Origin: Curtobacterium flaccumfaciens
Lineage (GTDB): Bacteria; Actinomycetota; Actinomycetes; Actinomycetales; Microbacteriaceae
Length of the DNA stretch: 64,000 nucleotides
Reading direction: 5' to 3'
Assembly: GCF_004361695.1 (NCBI RefSeq)
Contig: NZ_SNVW01000004.1
Location: 310,001 to 374,000 of the forward strand
How positions within the stretch are numbered: position 1 is the first letter of the stretch; each line of letters begins with the position of its first letter. Positions 14,721 to 23,537 of this stretch are shown here, in pieces. The position numbers and the translations under genes were made by a program. The notes beneath the pieces are model-generated. The model ran no database searches, was not told where the DNA came from, and saw only the letters and a list, made by a program, of their open reading frames with translations.

Positions 14721-16094
14721 ATGAGTCCGATCGACATCGTCATGCTGGTCGGCGGCATCCTGCTGACGCTCGGCACGGGCGTCTTCGTGGCGTCCGAGTT
14801 CGCGCTCGTCAACCTCGACCGCGCCGACGTCGAAGCCCGGCGCGACCGCGGTGAGGCCGGCCTCGCGCCCGTCATCGGCGCGCTGAAGGTCACCTCGACG
14901 CACCTGTCCAGCGCGCAGCTCGGCATCACGCTGACGACGCTGCTGACCGGCTACCTGCTCGAGCCGTCCATCGCGACGCTGCTCGAAGCACCGTTCCTGG
15001 CGATGCGGCTGCCGGAGGCGGTCGTCGAGACCGTCGGGTCGATCGTGGCGCTCGTCATTGCGACGCTGCTGTCGATGATCCTCGGCGAGCTCGTGCCGAA
15101 GAACTTCGCGCTCGCGCTCCCCCTGCAGACCGCGAAGCTCGTCGTGCCGCTGCAGGTGGCCTTCACGACGGTGTTCAAGCCGGCCGTCGCCGTGCTGAAC
15201 GGCACCGCGAACGCCGTGCTCCGGTCGATGGGCATCGAACCGCAGGAGGAACTGTCCGGCGCCCGGAGCGCCGAGGAACTCACCTCGCTGCTCCGCCGGT
15301 CCGCGTCCGAGGGCTCGCTCGAGCAGGACACCGCGACGCTCCTGGAACGGACGATCTCGTTCTCCGAGCTGAGCGCCAGCGACGTGATGACCCCGCGCCC
15401 CCGACTCTCCACGATCCGCGTGTCCGAGTCGGCAGAGGACGTCATCGCCCTCGCCCGCCGCACCGGCTTCAGCCGCTTCCCCGTCATCGAGGAGGACGCG
15501 GACGACGTCGTCGGCATCGTGCACGTCAAGCAGGCCGTCGCCGTGCCGCGCGAGAAGCGTCCGGAGGTGCCCGTCGGGGCGCTCATGACCGATGCCGAGC
15601 GCGTCCCCGAGACGATGCCGGGTGACGCCCTGCTCGCCGAGGTCCGTGGCCGTGGCTACCAGATGGTCATCGTCGTCGACGAGTACGGCGGGACCGCCGG
15701 GGTCGTCACGCTCGAGGACCTCGTCGAGGAACTCGTCGGCGAGGTCTCCGACGAGCACGACCGCGCCCGGATCGACGTGGTGCGCTCCCGCAACTGGCTG
15801 ACGTTCCCGGGGCTCCTGCGCCCGGACGAGCTCGAGGACCGCGCCGGTGTGACCGTGCCGGAGGACGGGCCGTACGAGACCGTCGGCGGGTTCGTCATGT
15901 CGACGCTCGGCCGGCTGCCGGTCGTCGGCGACGAGGTCGCGCTCGACGGCGGCGTGTTCCGCGTCGAACGGCTCGACGGCCGTCGGGTCGACCGGATCCG
16001 CTGGACCCCGACCCCACCGGAACCGACTCCGGAGTCCGCGCCCGTCACGGGCATCATCATCCCGGCGACCAAGACGAAGGGGGCCACCCGATGA
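14721..16094 (+). CDS. CNNM/HlyC family transporter (DUF21, CBS pair, CorC_HlyC)
   Basis: The 457-residue membrane protein has the full architecture of the bacterial CNNM/CorB family, which is implicated in magnesium or cobalt export. An N-terminal DUF21 domain (about 1-180) has helices around VFVASEFALVNLDR, SSAQLGITLTTLLTGYL and MILGELVPKNFAL; a CBS pair follows (DVMTPRPR to LEDLVEELVGEV, about 215-340), and a C-terminal CorC_HlyC domain (about 350-435: TVPEDGPYETVGGFVM). The tail after 435 is Pro/Thr-rich. The ATG has a GGGAGGTG ribosome site six bases upstream. The second, shorter CNNM gene begins inside its stop (ATGA), so the two are coupled and may form a hetero-oligomer. Old annotation as hemolysin is misleading. 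Confidence 0.92.
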   Translation: MSPIDIVMLVGGILLTLGTGVFVASEFALVNLDRADVEARRDRGEAGLAPVIGALKVTSTHLSSAQLGITLTTLLTGYLLEPSIATLLEAPFLAMRLPEAVVETVGSIVALVIATLLSMILGELVPKNFALALPLQTAKLVVPLQVAFTTVFKPAVAVLNGTANAVLRSMGIEPQEELSGARSAEELTSLLRRSASEGSLEQDTATLLERTISFSELSASDVMTPRPRLSTIRVSESAEDVIALARRTGFSRFPVIEEDADDVVGIVHVKQAVAVPREKRPEVPVGALMTDAERVPETMPGDALLAEVRGRGYQMVIVVDEYGGTAGVVTLEDLVEELVGEVSDEHDRARIDVVRSRNWLTFPGLLRPDELEDRAGVTVPEDGPYETVGGFVMSTLGRLPVVGDEVALDGGVFRVERLDGRRVDRIRWTPTPPEPTPESAPVTGIIIPATKTKGATR

Positions 16095-17128
16095 GCTCGG
16101 ACTGGTGGGGCATCTTCTGGCTGTTCGTGCTGCTGGCGGGGAACGCGTTCTTCGTCGCCGCCGAGTTCGCCGTCATCTCCGCGCGGCGCTCCCAGATCGA
16201 GCCCCGAGCCGAAGAGGGGTCGCGCGCCGCGCAGATGACCCTGTGGGCGATGGAGCACGCCACCCGCATGCTCGCGACCACGCAGCTCGGCATCACCGTG
16301 TGCTCGCTGCTCATCCTCAACGTCTCCGAGCCGGCGATCCACCACCTGCTCGAGGTCCCGCTGCACCTCACCGGGTGGAGCGCCGAGGTCATCGGCATCG
16401 TCGCGTTCGTGTTCACGCTGCTGCTGGTGTCGTTCCTGCACGTGGTGTTCGGCGAGATGGTGCCGAAGAACATCTCGTTCTCGATGCCCGACCGCGCAGC
16501 ACTGCTCCTCGTGCCGACGCTCTGGTACATCGGCCACGGCCTGCACTGGGTCGTGGTGGGCCTCAACGAGGTCGCCAACGGCGTGCTCCGGCTGTTCCGC
16601 GTCGAACCGAAGGACGAAGCGGTGAGCGCGTTCACGGTGGAAGAGGTCCAGACGATCGTCGAGCAGTCCCGCCGCGAGGGCACCCTCACCGACGACGGCA
16701 AGCTCGCGATGGCGTTCGAGTTCACCGAGAAGAAGGTCAAGGACGTCGCCGTGTCGATGGCCGAACTGGTCACGCTGCCCGACGACGCCACCCCCGCCGA
16801 CGTCGAGCGTGCGGTCGCCCAGCGCGGCTTCTCGCGCTACGTGCTCGTCGGCGACGACGGTGACCCCACGGGCTACGTGCACGTGAAGGACGTCATCGAC
16901 CTGCGCCCGGACGAGTACGACGAGCCGGTGCCGCCGAAGCGCATCCGGCAGCTCATCTCGCTCTACACGGCCATGGACCTCGAGGACGCCCTGGCGACGA
17001 TGCGTGCCGCCGGTCGCCACGTGGCGCGGGCGTTCGACGCCGACGGGCGGACGGTCGGGGTGCTCTTCCTGGAGGACATCCTCGAGGAGCTCGTCGGCGA
17101 GGTCGAGGACGCCACCCGGCGCCGGTGA
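16091..17128 (+). CDS. CNNM family transporter without the CorC_HlyC domain
   Basis: The 345-residue protein repeats the DUF21 plus CBS-pair layout of its upstream neighbour: NAFFVAAEFAVISARRSQIE, ATTQLGITVCSLLI and HVVFGEMVPKNISFSMP in the membrane domain, then two CBS motifs ending VLFLEDILEELVGEVED. It stops right there and lacks the C-terminal CorC_HlyC domain of the first protein. The start overlaps the preceding stop by four bases. Paired long and short CNNM genes are common in actinobacteria. Metal specificity cannot be read from sequence. A family B and a family A palindrome follow before the converging guaB1. Confidence 0.9.
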   Translation: MSSDWWGIFWLFVLLAGNAFFVAAEFAVISARRSQIEPRAEEGSRAAQMTLWAMEHATRMLATTQLGITVCSLLILNVSEPAIHHLLEVPLHLTGWSAEVIGIVAFVFTLLLVSFLHVVFGEMVPKNISFSMPDRAALLLVPTLWYIGHGLHWVVVGLNEVANGVLRLFRVEPKDEAVSAFTVEEVQTIVEQSRREGTLTDDGKLAMAFEFTEKKVKDVAVSMAELVTLPDDATPADVERAVAQRGFSRYVLVGDDGDPTGYVHVKDVIDLRPDEYDEPVPPKRIRQLISLYTAMDLEDALATMRAAGRHVARAFDADGRTVGVLFLEDILEELVGEVEDATRRR

Positions 17129-17144
17129 CGCGCGGAGCTGCCGC

Positions 17145-17246
17145 GTCAGGTCCGCTAAAGCGACAGGGCGCACCGGCGCTGCCCCGTCAGGTCCGCCAAA
17201 GCGACAGATCCCTGCAAACCTTCCGCAGGGATCTGTCGCTTTGGCG
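17145..17246. repeat. Palindrome family B: half copy plus full hairpin
   Basis: A direct half copy (GTCAGGTCCGCTAAAGCGAC, from 17145) is followed 41 bases later by the same sequence as the start of a full hairpin. The hairpin has perfect 22-base arms at 17194-17215 and 17225-17246, containing CCAAAGCGACAG and CTGTCGCTTTGG, and a nine-base loop. It lies at a convergent junction and may be a terminator. Confidence 0.85.
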
Positions 17247-17256
17247 AGCGGCGACG

Positions 17257-17298
17257 GGCCTGGAGGCGCGGTGTCAGCCCGCCACGCGCCTCCAGGCC
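17257..17298. repeat. Palindrome family A copy, convergent junction
   Basis: Arms GGCCTGGAGGCGCG and CGCGCCTCCAGGCC are perfectly complementary. It ends seven bases from the guaB1 stop codon, directly after the family B hairpin, so this junction carries two unrelated palindromes. Confidence 0.85.
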
Positions 17299-17304
17299 GG
17301 CGCG

Positions 17305-18744
17305 CTACCAGCTGACGGGCAGGGGCTTGCCCTCTTCGTACCCGGCGGCGGACTGGATGCCGACCAGGGCACGCTCGGAGAACTCGGCCAGCGACGACGC
17401 GCCCGCGTAGGTCGCGGAGCTCCGGACGCCGGTGGTGATCATGTCGAGCAGGTCCTCGACGCTCGGGCGCTCCGGGTCGAGGTAGATCGTGGACGACGAG
17501 ATGCCCTCGGCGAAGAGCGCCTTGCGCGCCCGCTCGTACGGGTCGAGCCGCTCGAAGCGCTCGCGGACGGCCTTCGCGGAGGCCATGCCCCAGCTCTCCT
17601 TGTACGCCTTGCCCGCGGCGTCGCGACGCAGGACTCCCGGCGCCTCGAGCGTGCCGGCGAACCACGAGCCGATCATCACGGCGGACGCACCCGCGGCCAG
17701 CGCGAGCGCCACGTCGCGTGGGTACCGGACGCCACCGTCGGCCCAGACGTGCGCACCGAGCGAACGCGCCGCGGCGGCGGTCTCGAGCACGGCGGAGAAC
17801 TGCGGACGCCCGACGGCGGTCATCATGCGCGTGGTGCACATGGCGCCGGGGCCGACGCCGACCTTGATGATGTCGGCTCCGGCGTCGACGAGGTGCGCGA
17901 CCGCGTCGGCGGTGACGACGTTGCCCGCGACGAGGGGGACGTCGAGCCCGAGGGCGGCGACGGTCCGGAGCGCGCGGAGCATGCCCTCCTGGTGGCCGTG
18001 CGCGGTGTCGAGGACGAGGACGTCGACCCCGGCGGCGGCGAGGGCCGTTGCCTTCGCGGCGACGTCGCCGTTGATGCCGATCGCGGCCGCGACCCGGAGG
18101 CGTCCGGAGGCGTCGACCGCCGGCGTGTAGATGTCCGAGCGGATCGCGCTCGTCTGGCTGGTGGTGCCGACGACCTTGCCGTGGCGCGTCACCGGGGCGA
18201 AGTCGACCCCGGCGGCGGTGAGCACGTCGTACACGTGGCGGGGCGTGCCGGCGTCCTCGGCGTCGATCGCCGTGGAGGGACCGTGCAGCAGGTCGCGGAG
18301 CGTGGCGTCCGGCCCGGCGGTGCCGAGTCGGCCGGCGGGCACGCAGCCGAGGTACTCCCCCTCGGCGTCGCGCACGACGACCCCGCGTCCGGCGACGGGC
18401 AGGAGGTGCTCGTTCGCCTCGGCTACGGTCGTGTCCGCGCCCATGTCGTAGGCGGTGTCGAAGTCGACCGGCTGGTCCTTGACCCAGCGGATGGCCGCGT
18501 CGAGGTCCTGCAGGTGCATGTCCTGCGGCAGCACCCCGAGACCACCGCGGCGGGCCAGGGTCGCGGCGAGGCGCGGGCCGGTCACGGAGTTCATGTTGGC
18601 GCTGACGATCGGGATGGTGGCGCCGGAACCGTCGTTCGCCCGGAGGTCCACGTCGAAGCGGCTCGTGACCGCGGATCGGCTGGGCACGAGGAAGACGTCG
18701 GAGTAGGTCAGGTCGTGTGTCGGCCGCGTCTCGTAGAACCTCAT
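17305..18744 (-). CDS. guaB1: GuaB1 family IMP-dehydrogenase-related protein, probable GMP reductase
   Basis: The 479-residue protein has the IMPDH/GMPR barrel split by a CBS pair (about 95-205). The barrel motifs are SDVFLVPSRS, PIVSANMNSV, VLDTAHGHQEGM, AGNVVTADA and the catalytic loop GVGPGAMCTTR with its Cys, followed by WADGGVRYPRDVALALAAGA. These features, and the ordering, match the actinobacterial GuaB1 proteins rather than true GuaB; GuaB1 of mycobacteria has been shown to reduce GMP to IMP, but annotation often says IMP dehydrogenase. The ATG at 18744 is preceded by TACAGT seven bases upstream, so the transcript is probably leaderless. It diverges from kgd. Confidence 0.88.
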   Translation of the reverse strand: MRFYETRPTHDLTYSDVFLVPSRSAVTSRFDVDLRANDGSGATIPIVSANMNSVTGPRLAATLARRGGLGVLPQDMHLQDLDAAIRWVKDQPVDFDTAYDMGADTTVAEANEHLLPVAGRGVVVRDAEGEYLGCVPAGRLGTAGPDATLRDLLHGPSTAIDAEDAGTPRHVYDVLTAAGVDFAPVTRHGKVVGTTSQTSAIRSDIYTPAVDASGRLRVAAAIGINGDVAAKATALAAAGVDVLVLDTAHGHQEGMLRALRTVAALGLDVPLVAGNVVTADAVAHLVDAGADIIKVGVGPGAMCTTRMMTAVGRPQFSAVLETAAAARSLGAHVWADGGVRYPRDVALALAAGASAVMIGSWFAGTLEAPGVLRRDAAGKAYKESWGMASAKAVRERFERLDPYERARKALFAEGISSSTIYLDPERPSVEDLLDMITTGVRSSATYAGASSLAEFSERALVGIQSAAGYEEGKPLPVSW

Positions 18745-18876
18745 GGCCCCCACTGTACGGCTCTGCTGGGTGGCCGGTCTGGACGGTCCGGCACGCCTCC
18801 GGCGCGACACGCGGCACCCCCGCCTGGAGGCCCGACTCGCGTCGTGCCTGACACCGAACGGACATCTGCGAGCGGC

Positions 18877-18882
18877 TAGGCT
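18877..18882 (+). promoter_or_regulatory. Putative -10 box of kgd
   Basis: TAGGCT is followed eight bases later by a GTG at 18891, so transcription should start about there. That GTG is an unlikely start, since the next codons are atypical; the leader to the GTG at 18957 would be about 67 bases. No convincing -35 is seen. Confidence 0.4.
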
Positions 18883-18956
18883 GGGGACCTGTGCGGGGCA
18901 GGGTTGCCGCGCACGACACACACGAGCATCTATCGACGGAGAGTGGGCGATCGGCT

Positions 18957-21900
18957 GTGTCGAGCCATCTGACCGGAACGGACGAGACCGCGGGCGAATT
19001 CGGGGCGAACGAGTGGCTCGTCGACGAGCTCTACGAGCAGTTCGTCGCGGACAAGGAGTCGGTCGACAAGTCCTGGTGGCCGGTCCTCGAGAGCTACCAC
19101 CGCACCCAGGCCCCTGACGCTCCCGCCGCTCCGGCTCCCGCCACTGGTGCTCCTGCTCCGGCACCCTCGGGAACGGCCCCCGCGGAGCAGTCGTCCACGC
19201 AGCAGCCCGCCACCGGTGACGTCCCCGGTGAGGCGAAGTCCGGCCCGATCCAGGCGAAGACCACGTCGCGCCAGCCGACCCCGCAGCCGATCCCGGCCGA
19301 GGCGAACGACGAGGCCGACGACCACGAGGAGACCCACGAGGACGTCGCCACCCCGCTCCGGGGCATGGCGAAGACCCTGGCGTCGAACATGGACGCCTCG
19401 CTGACCGTCCCGACCGCGACGAGCGTGCGGACGATCCCGGCGAAGCTCATGATCGACAACCGCATCGTGGTGAACAACCACCTGCGCCGAGCCCGCGGCG
19501 GCAAGATCTCGTTCACGCACCTCATCGGCTGGGCGATGGTCCAGGCGCTCAAGGACTTCCCGAGCCAGAACGTCTTCTACGAGGAGCGCGACGGCAAGCC
19601 CTTCGTGGTGCAGCCGGCGCACGTCAACGTCGGCATCGCGATCGACGTCCCGAAGAAGGACGGCACGCGCTCCCTGCTCGTCCCGAGCATCAAGCGCGCC
19701 GAGACGCTGACGTTCGGCCAGTTCCTCTCCGCCTACGAGGACCTCGTCAAGCGCGCCCGCGACAACAAGCTCACGCCGACGGACTTCCAGGGCACGACGA
19801 TCTCGCTCACCAACCCGGGCGGCATCGGCACCGTGCACTCCGTCCCGCGGCTGACGAAGGGCCAGGGCGCGATCATCGGCGCCGGCGCCCTCGAGTACCC
19901 GGCGCAGTTCCAGGGCTCCGCCGACAAGACCCTCGTCGAGCTCGGCATCGGCAAGACGATCACCCTGACGAGCACCTACGACCACCGCGTCATCCAGGGC
20001 GCCGGGTCGGGCGAGTACCTCAAGAAGGTGCACGAGCGCCTCATCGGCGAGCACGGCTTCTACGAGGGCATCTTCGCGGCCCTCCGGATCCCGTACAAGC
20101 CGATCCAGTGGGCGAACGACATCAACGTCGACCTGGCGCACCGGGTCAACAAGACCGCGCGCGTGCAGGAGCTCATCAACAGCTACCGCGTCCGCGGGCA
20201 CCTGATGGCGGACATCGACCCGCTCGAGTACCGGCAGCGCACGCACCCCGACCTCGAGATCGAGAGCCACGGGCTGACCTTCTGGGACCTCGACCGCGAG
20301 TTCGTCACCGGCGGTCTGGCCGGCACCACGAACGCGCCGCTCCGCGACGTCCTCGGGATCCTGCGCGACGCCTACTGCCGCACGGTCGGCATCGAGTACA
20401 TGCACATCCAGGACCCGGAGCAGCGCCGCTGGGTGCAGGCCCACATCGAGGTCCCGTACTCGAAGCCCTCGAAGGACGAGCAGCTCCGCGTCCTCGGCAA
20501 GCTCAACGAGGCCGAGGCGTTCGAGACGTTCCTGCAGACGAAGTACGTCGGGCAGAAGCGCTTCTCGCTCGAGGGCGGCGAGTCGACGATCCCGTTCCTC
20601 GACACCCTCATCCAGCACGCCGCCACGTCGGGCCTCGACGAAGTCGCGATCGGCATGGCGCACCGCGGCCGCCTCAACGTGCTGACGAACATCGCCGGCA
20701 AGACCTACGGCCAGATCTTCCGTGAGTTCGAGGGCTCCTCGCTCCCCGGCGCCGTCTCCGGACAGGGCTCCGGCGACGTGAAGTACCACGTCGGCACCGA
20801 GGGCGTCTTCCGCGCCAGCGACGGCACGGCCATCCCGGTCACGATCGCCGCGAACCCCTCCCACCTCGAGGCCGTCGACGGCGTGCTCGAGGGCATCGTC
20901 CGCGCCAAGCAGGACAGAGAGGCGCCCGGCACCTTCGGCGTGCTGCCCGTGCTGGTCCACGGCGACGCGGCGATGGCCGGGCAGGGCGTCGTGGTCGAGA
21001 CCCTGCAGATGTCGCAGCTGCGCGGCTACCGCACCGGTGGCACCGTGCACCTCGTCATCAACAACCAGGTCGGCTTCACCACCCCGCCGGAGTCGGCGCG
21101 CAGCTCGGTGTACTCCACCGACGTCGCGAAGACGATCCAGGCGCCGATCTTCCACGTGAACGGCGACGACCCCGAGGCCGTGGCACGGGTCGCCGAGCTG
21201 GCGTTCGCGTACCGGCAGGAGTTCAAGCGCGACGTCGTCATCGACCTCATCTGCTACCGCCGCCGCGGCCACAACGAGGGCGACGACCCCTCGATGACGC
21301 AGCCGATGATGTACAACCTCATCGAGGCGAAGCGCTCCGTCCGCACCCTCTACACCGAGGCCCTCGTCGGCCGCGGCGACATCACGCAAGAGGAGTACGA
21401 CGAGGCGCACCGCGACTTCCAGGACCGCCTGGAGCGCGCCTTCGCCGAGACGCACGAGGCGCAGACCGGCACCATCCCGGTGATCCAGGTCGACGACGAC
21501 GGTGCCGTGCAGGGGCTCGAACGCCCGGCGGCGCAGCGCGACGACTCCGAGCACGAGGTGCACGACACCGCGGTGTCCGAGGACCTCGTCCGGGCGATCG
21601 GCGACGCGCACAGCAACCCGCCCGCCGGCTTCTCGATCCACCCGAAGCTGCAGCAGCTGCTGACGAAGCGCACCGACATGACGCGCAACGGCGGCGTCGA
21701 CTGGGCGATGGCCGAGCTCATGGCGATCGGTTCGCTGCTCGTCGAGGGCAAGCCCGTCCGTCTCGCCGGCCAGGACGCCCGCCGTGGCACCTTCGTGCAG
21801 CGCCAGGCGGTGTTCCACGACCGGGTGAACGGCCAGGAGTGGCTGCCGCTCGCGAACCTCACCGAGGACCAGGCCCGGCTCTACATCTACGACTCGCTCC

Positions 21901-22724
21901 TCAGCGAGTACGCGGCGATGGCGTTCGAGTACGGCTACTCGGTCGAGCGACCCGAGGCCCTCGTGCTCTGGGAGGCGCAGTTCGGCGACTTCGCGAACGG
22001 CGCCCAGACCGTCATCGACGAGTTCATCTCGTCCGCCGAGCAGAAGTGGGGGCAGCGTTCCGGCCTCGTGCTCCTGCTCCCCCACGGCTACGAGGGCCAG
22101 GGGCCGGACCACTCGTCGGCCCGCATCGAGCGGTACCTGCAGCTCTGCGCCGAGGACAACATGGTGGTGGCGCGGCCGTCGACCCCGGCGTCGTACTTCC
22201 ACCTGCTGCGTCGTCAGGCGTGGGCGAAGCCGCAGAAGCCGCTCGTCGTGTTCTCCCCGAAGGCCATGCTGCGGCTCCGGCAGGCCACCAGCGGCGTGGA
22301 CGCCTTCACGAACGGCACCTTCCAGGAAGTCCTCGACGACGACCGCGTGGCAGACCGGTCGGCCGTGCGCCGCGTCGTCCTGCACTCGGGCAAGGTCCAC
22401 CACGACCTGCGCGCCGAGGTCGAGAAGCGCGGGGCCACCGACGTCGCCCTCGTCCGGCTCGAGCAGCTCGCGCCGCTCCCGCTCGACCGCATCCTCGACG
22501 TCCTGGGCGGCTACCCGGACGCCGAGGTCGTGTGGGCGCAGGAAGAGCCCGAGAACCAGGGCGCGTGGCCGTTCGTCTGCATGAACCTCGGGCCGCACCT
22601 GGGCGGTCGGCCGCTGACGGTCGCCGCTCGTGCCGCGAGTGCCGCGCCGGCGACGGGTTCGTCGAAGCGCTCGGCGCAGGAAGCCGCCGAGGTCATCGCG
22701 AAGGCGTTGGGCGCGTCGGCCTGA
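18957..22724 (+). CDS. kgd: Multifunctional 2-oxoglutarate metabolism enzyme (E1 with E2-like domain)
   Basis: This 1255-residue protein combines a succinyltransferase-like E2 domain with a thiamine-dependent 2-oxoglutarate dehydrogenase E1. The N terminus (GANEWLVDELYEQF) matches mycobacterial Kgd, then comes an Ala/Pro-rich linker (about 45-110), an E2 catalytic domain (about 120-365) with STYDHRVIQGAG (His343), and the E1 domain with GMAHRGRLNVL, HVNGDDPEAVARV, RRGHNEGDDPSM and LLPHGYEGQGPDHSSAR. It feeds the TCA cycle as part of a mixed complex with E2 and E3 subunits encoded elsewhere. The lipoyl domain is absent, as in the family. I chose the GTG at 18957 because the upstream stretch from 18891 has rare codons (AGG, CTA, AGT, CGA). 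A strong terminator follows. Confidence 0.95.
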   Translation: MSSHLTGTDETAGEFGANEWLVDELYEQFVADKESVDKSWWPVLESYHRTQAPDAPAAPAPATGAPAPAPSGTAPAEQSSTQQPATGDVPGEAKSGPIQAKTTSRQPTPQPIPAEANDEADDHEETHEDVATPLRGMAKTLASNMDASLTVPTATSVRTIPAKLMIDNRIVVNNHLRRARGGKISFTHLIGWAMVQALKDFPSQNVFYEERDGKPFVVQPAHVNVGIAIDVPKKDGTRSLLVPSIKRAETLTFGQFLSAYEDLVKRARDNKLTPTDFQGTTISLTNPGGIGTVHSVPRLTKGQGAIIGAGALEYPAQFQGSADKTLVELGIGKTITLTSTYDHRVIQGAGSGEYLKKVHERLIGEHGFYEGIFAALRIPYKPIQWANDINVDLAHRVNKTARVQELINSYRVRGHLMADIDPLEYRQRTHPDLEIESHGLTFWDLDREFVTGGLAGTTNAPLRDVLGILRDAYCRTVGIEYMHIQDPEQRRWVQAHIEVPYSKPSKDEQLRVLGKLNEAEAFETFLQTKYVGQKRFSLEGGESTIPFLDTLIQHAATSGLDEVAIGMAHRGRLNVLTNIAGKTYGQIFREFEGSSLPGAVSGQGSGDVKYHVGTEGVFRASDGTAIPVTIAANPSHLEAVDGVLEGIVRAKQDREAPGTFGVLPVLVHGDAAMAGQGVVVETLQMSQLRGYRTGGTVHLVINNQVGFTTPPESARSSVYSTDVAKTIQAPIFHVNGDDPEAVARVAELAFAYRQEFKRDVVIDLICYRRRGHNEGDDPSMTQPMMYNLIEAKRSVRTLYTEALVGRGDITQEEYDEAHRDFQDRLERAFAETHEAQTGTIPVIQVDDDGAVQGLERPAAQRDDSEHEVHDTAVSEDLVRAIGDAHSNPPAGFSIHPKLQQLLTKRTDMTRNGGVDWAMAELMAIGSLLVEGKPVRLAGQDARRGTFVQRQAVFHDRVNGQEWLPLANLTEDQARLYIYDSLLSEYAAMAFEYGYSVERPEALVLWEAQFGDFANGAQTVIDEFISSAEQKWGQRSGLVLLLPHGYEGQGPDHSSARIERYLQLCAEDNMVVARPSTPASYFHLLRRQAWAKPQKPLVVFSPKAMLRLRQATSGVDAFTNGTFQEVLDDDRVADRSAVRRVVLHSGKVHHDLRAEVEKRGATDVALVRLEQLAPLPLDRILDVLGGYPDAEVVWAQEEPENQGAWPFVCMNLGPHLGGRPLTVAARAASAAPATGSSKRSAQEAAEVIAKALGASA

Positions 22725-22731
22725 GCGTCAG

Positions 22732-22778
22732 GAAGCGCCCCGTGCGGGAGTCCGAGGGACTCCTGCACGGGGCGCTTC
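22732..22778. terminator. Bidirectional terminator between kgd and the GNAT gene
   Basis: A 14-base arm GAAGCGCCCCGTGC pairs with 22765-22778, then after one mismatch GGAGTCC pairs with GGACTCC around a GAG loop. It is not a member of families A to E and sits in the 77-base convergent junction. Confidence 0.9.
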
Positions 22779-22801
22779 GACGTTCGCGAGGAACGTGACT
22801 G

Positions 22802-23242
22802 CTACGCGATCTTCGTGTAGCGCACCCCGGCGTCGTGGTACCCGCGCTTCTGGTAGAAGCGGTGCGCGCTGTCCGTCGCGGCTGCACTGACGGCGCTGAG
22901 GCGACGCGCGCCCTGCTCGACGGCCCACGTCTCGAAGGTGCCGATGAGTGCGGAACCGGTGCCGAGCCTCCTGGCTGACGGGTCGACCACCAGCAGGAGG
23001 AGCTGCGCCGTCGGTTCGTCGCTCGCGTAGGCCCACGTGACCTGCGCGCCCGCGACCGCGACTGCACGGCCGTCGTCGTCGCGGATCAGCCAGGTGCGGT
23101 GCCCGGCCTCGGGCGTGAGCCGTTCGAGGCGGGCCCGCATCGCGGACTCGTCGACCACGTGGCCGAGCAGGCGGACGAGAGCGGTGACGTCGGCGACGTC
23201 CGTGTCGGACCAGGCGGTGATCGACTCGACGGAGAGGGTCAT
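22802..23242 (-). CDS. GNAT family N-acetyltransferase
   Basis: The 146-residue protein has the GNAT fold: LLLLVVDPSARRLGTGSALI contains the acetyl-CoA-binding RxxGxG/A loop (RRLGTGS), and AHRFYQKRGYHDAGVRYTK is the typical C-terminal beta-6/7 region. It should acetylate a small molecule or a protein amine with acetyl-CoA; nothing indicates the substrate. It starts 52 bases after the rsrA stop on the same strand and may belong to the sigR-rsrA transcript, in which case it could be stress-induced. I chose the ATG at 23242, since upstream codons lie in the intergenic gap and overlap rsrA. Confidence 0.88.
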   Translation of the reverse strand: MTLSVESITAWSDTDVADVTALVRLLGHVVDESAMRARLERLTPEAGHRTWLIRDDDGRAVAVAGAQVTWAYASDEPTAQLLLLVVDPSARRLGTGSALIGTFETWAVEQGARRLSAVSAAATDSAHRFYQKRGYHDAGVRYTKIA

Positions 23243-23294
23243 GCCCGCGACACTACCGACCGGTCCGGCCGTGTGACGACGGCTGCCAGGACGT

Positions 23295-23537
23295 TCAGTG
23301 GGTCGCCTGCTCCAGCCGGATGCGCGCGAGGATCTCGCCGCGCAGCTGGTCCGGAGCGGTCTCCTTGCAGGCACGACGGACCGTCTCCATGAGCACGACA
23401 CCGACGCGGTGCTCGGTGGTGCAGTCCTCGCACCCCTCCATGTGCTCGCGGATGTCCGCGGCGTCCTCGTGGCGGAGCTCGTCGTGGAGGAACTCCTCGA
23501 GCTCGGCCTTCGCCTTCGAGCAGTCGCAGCCGCTCAT
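23295..23537 (-). CDS. rsrA: Zinc-binding anti-sigma factor of the RsrA type
   Basis: An 80-residue protein of the ZAS family that binds and inactivates SigR until thiol oxidation releases zinc. The metal site HMEGCEDC (HxxxCxxC) is present, and the N-terminal CDCSKAK supplies the additional Cys found in RsrA. Its ATG overlaps the sigR stop (ATGA), so sigma and anti-sigma are made together, which fits the mycothiol/thioredoxin stress regulon of actinobacteria. No other reading is likely. The GNAT gene follows on the same strand. Confidence 0.93.
   Translation of the reverse strand: MSGCDCSKAKAELEEFLHDELRHEDAADIREHMEGCEDCTTEHRVGVVLMETVRRACKETAPDQLRGEILARIRLEQATH

Noticed and set aside
18891..18956. 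Upstream GTG (18891) as the kgd start, eight bases after TAGGCT
   Set aside because: The 22 extra codons include AGG, CTA, AGT and CGA, and conserved Kgd sequence begins shortly after 18957. The region is better read as a leader.
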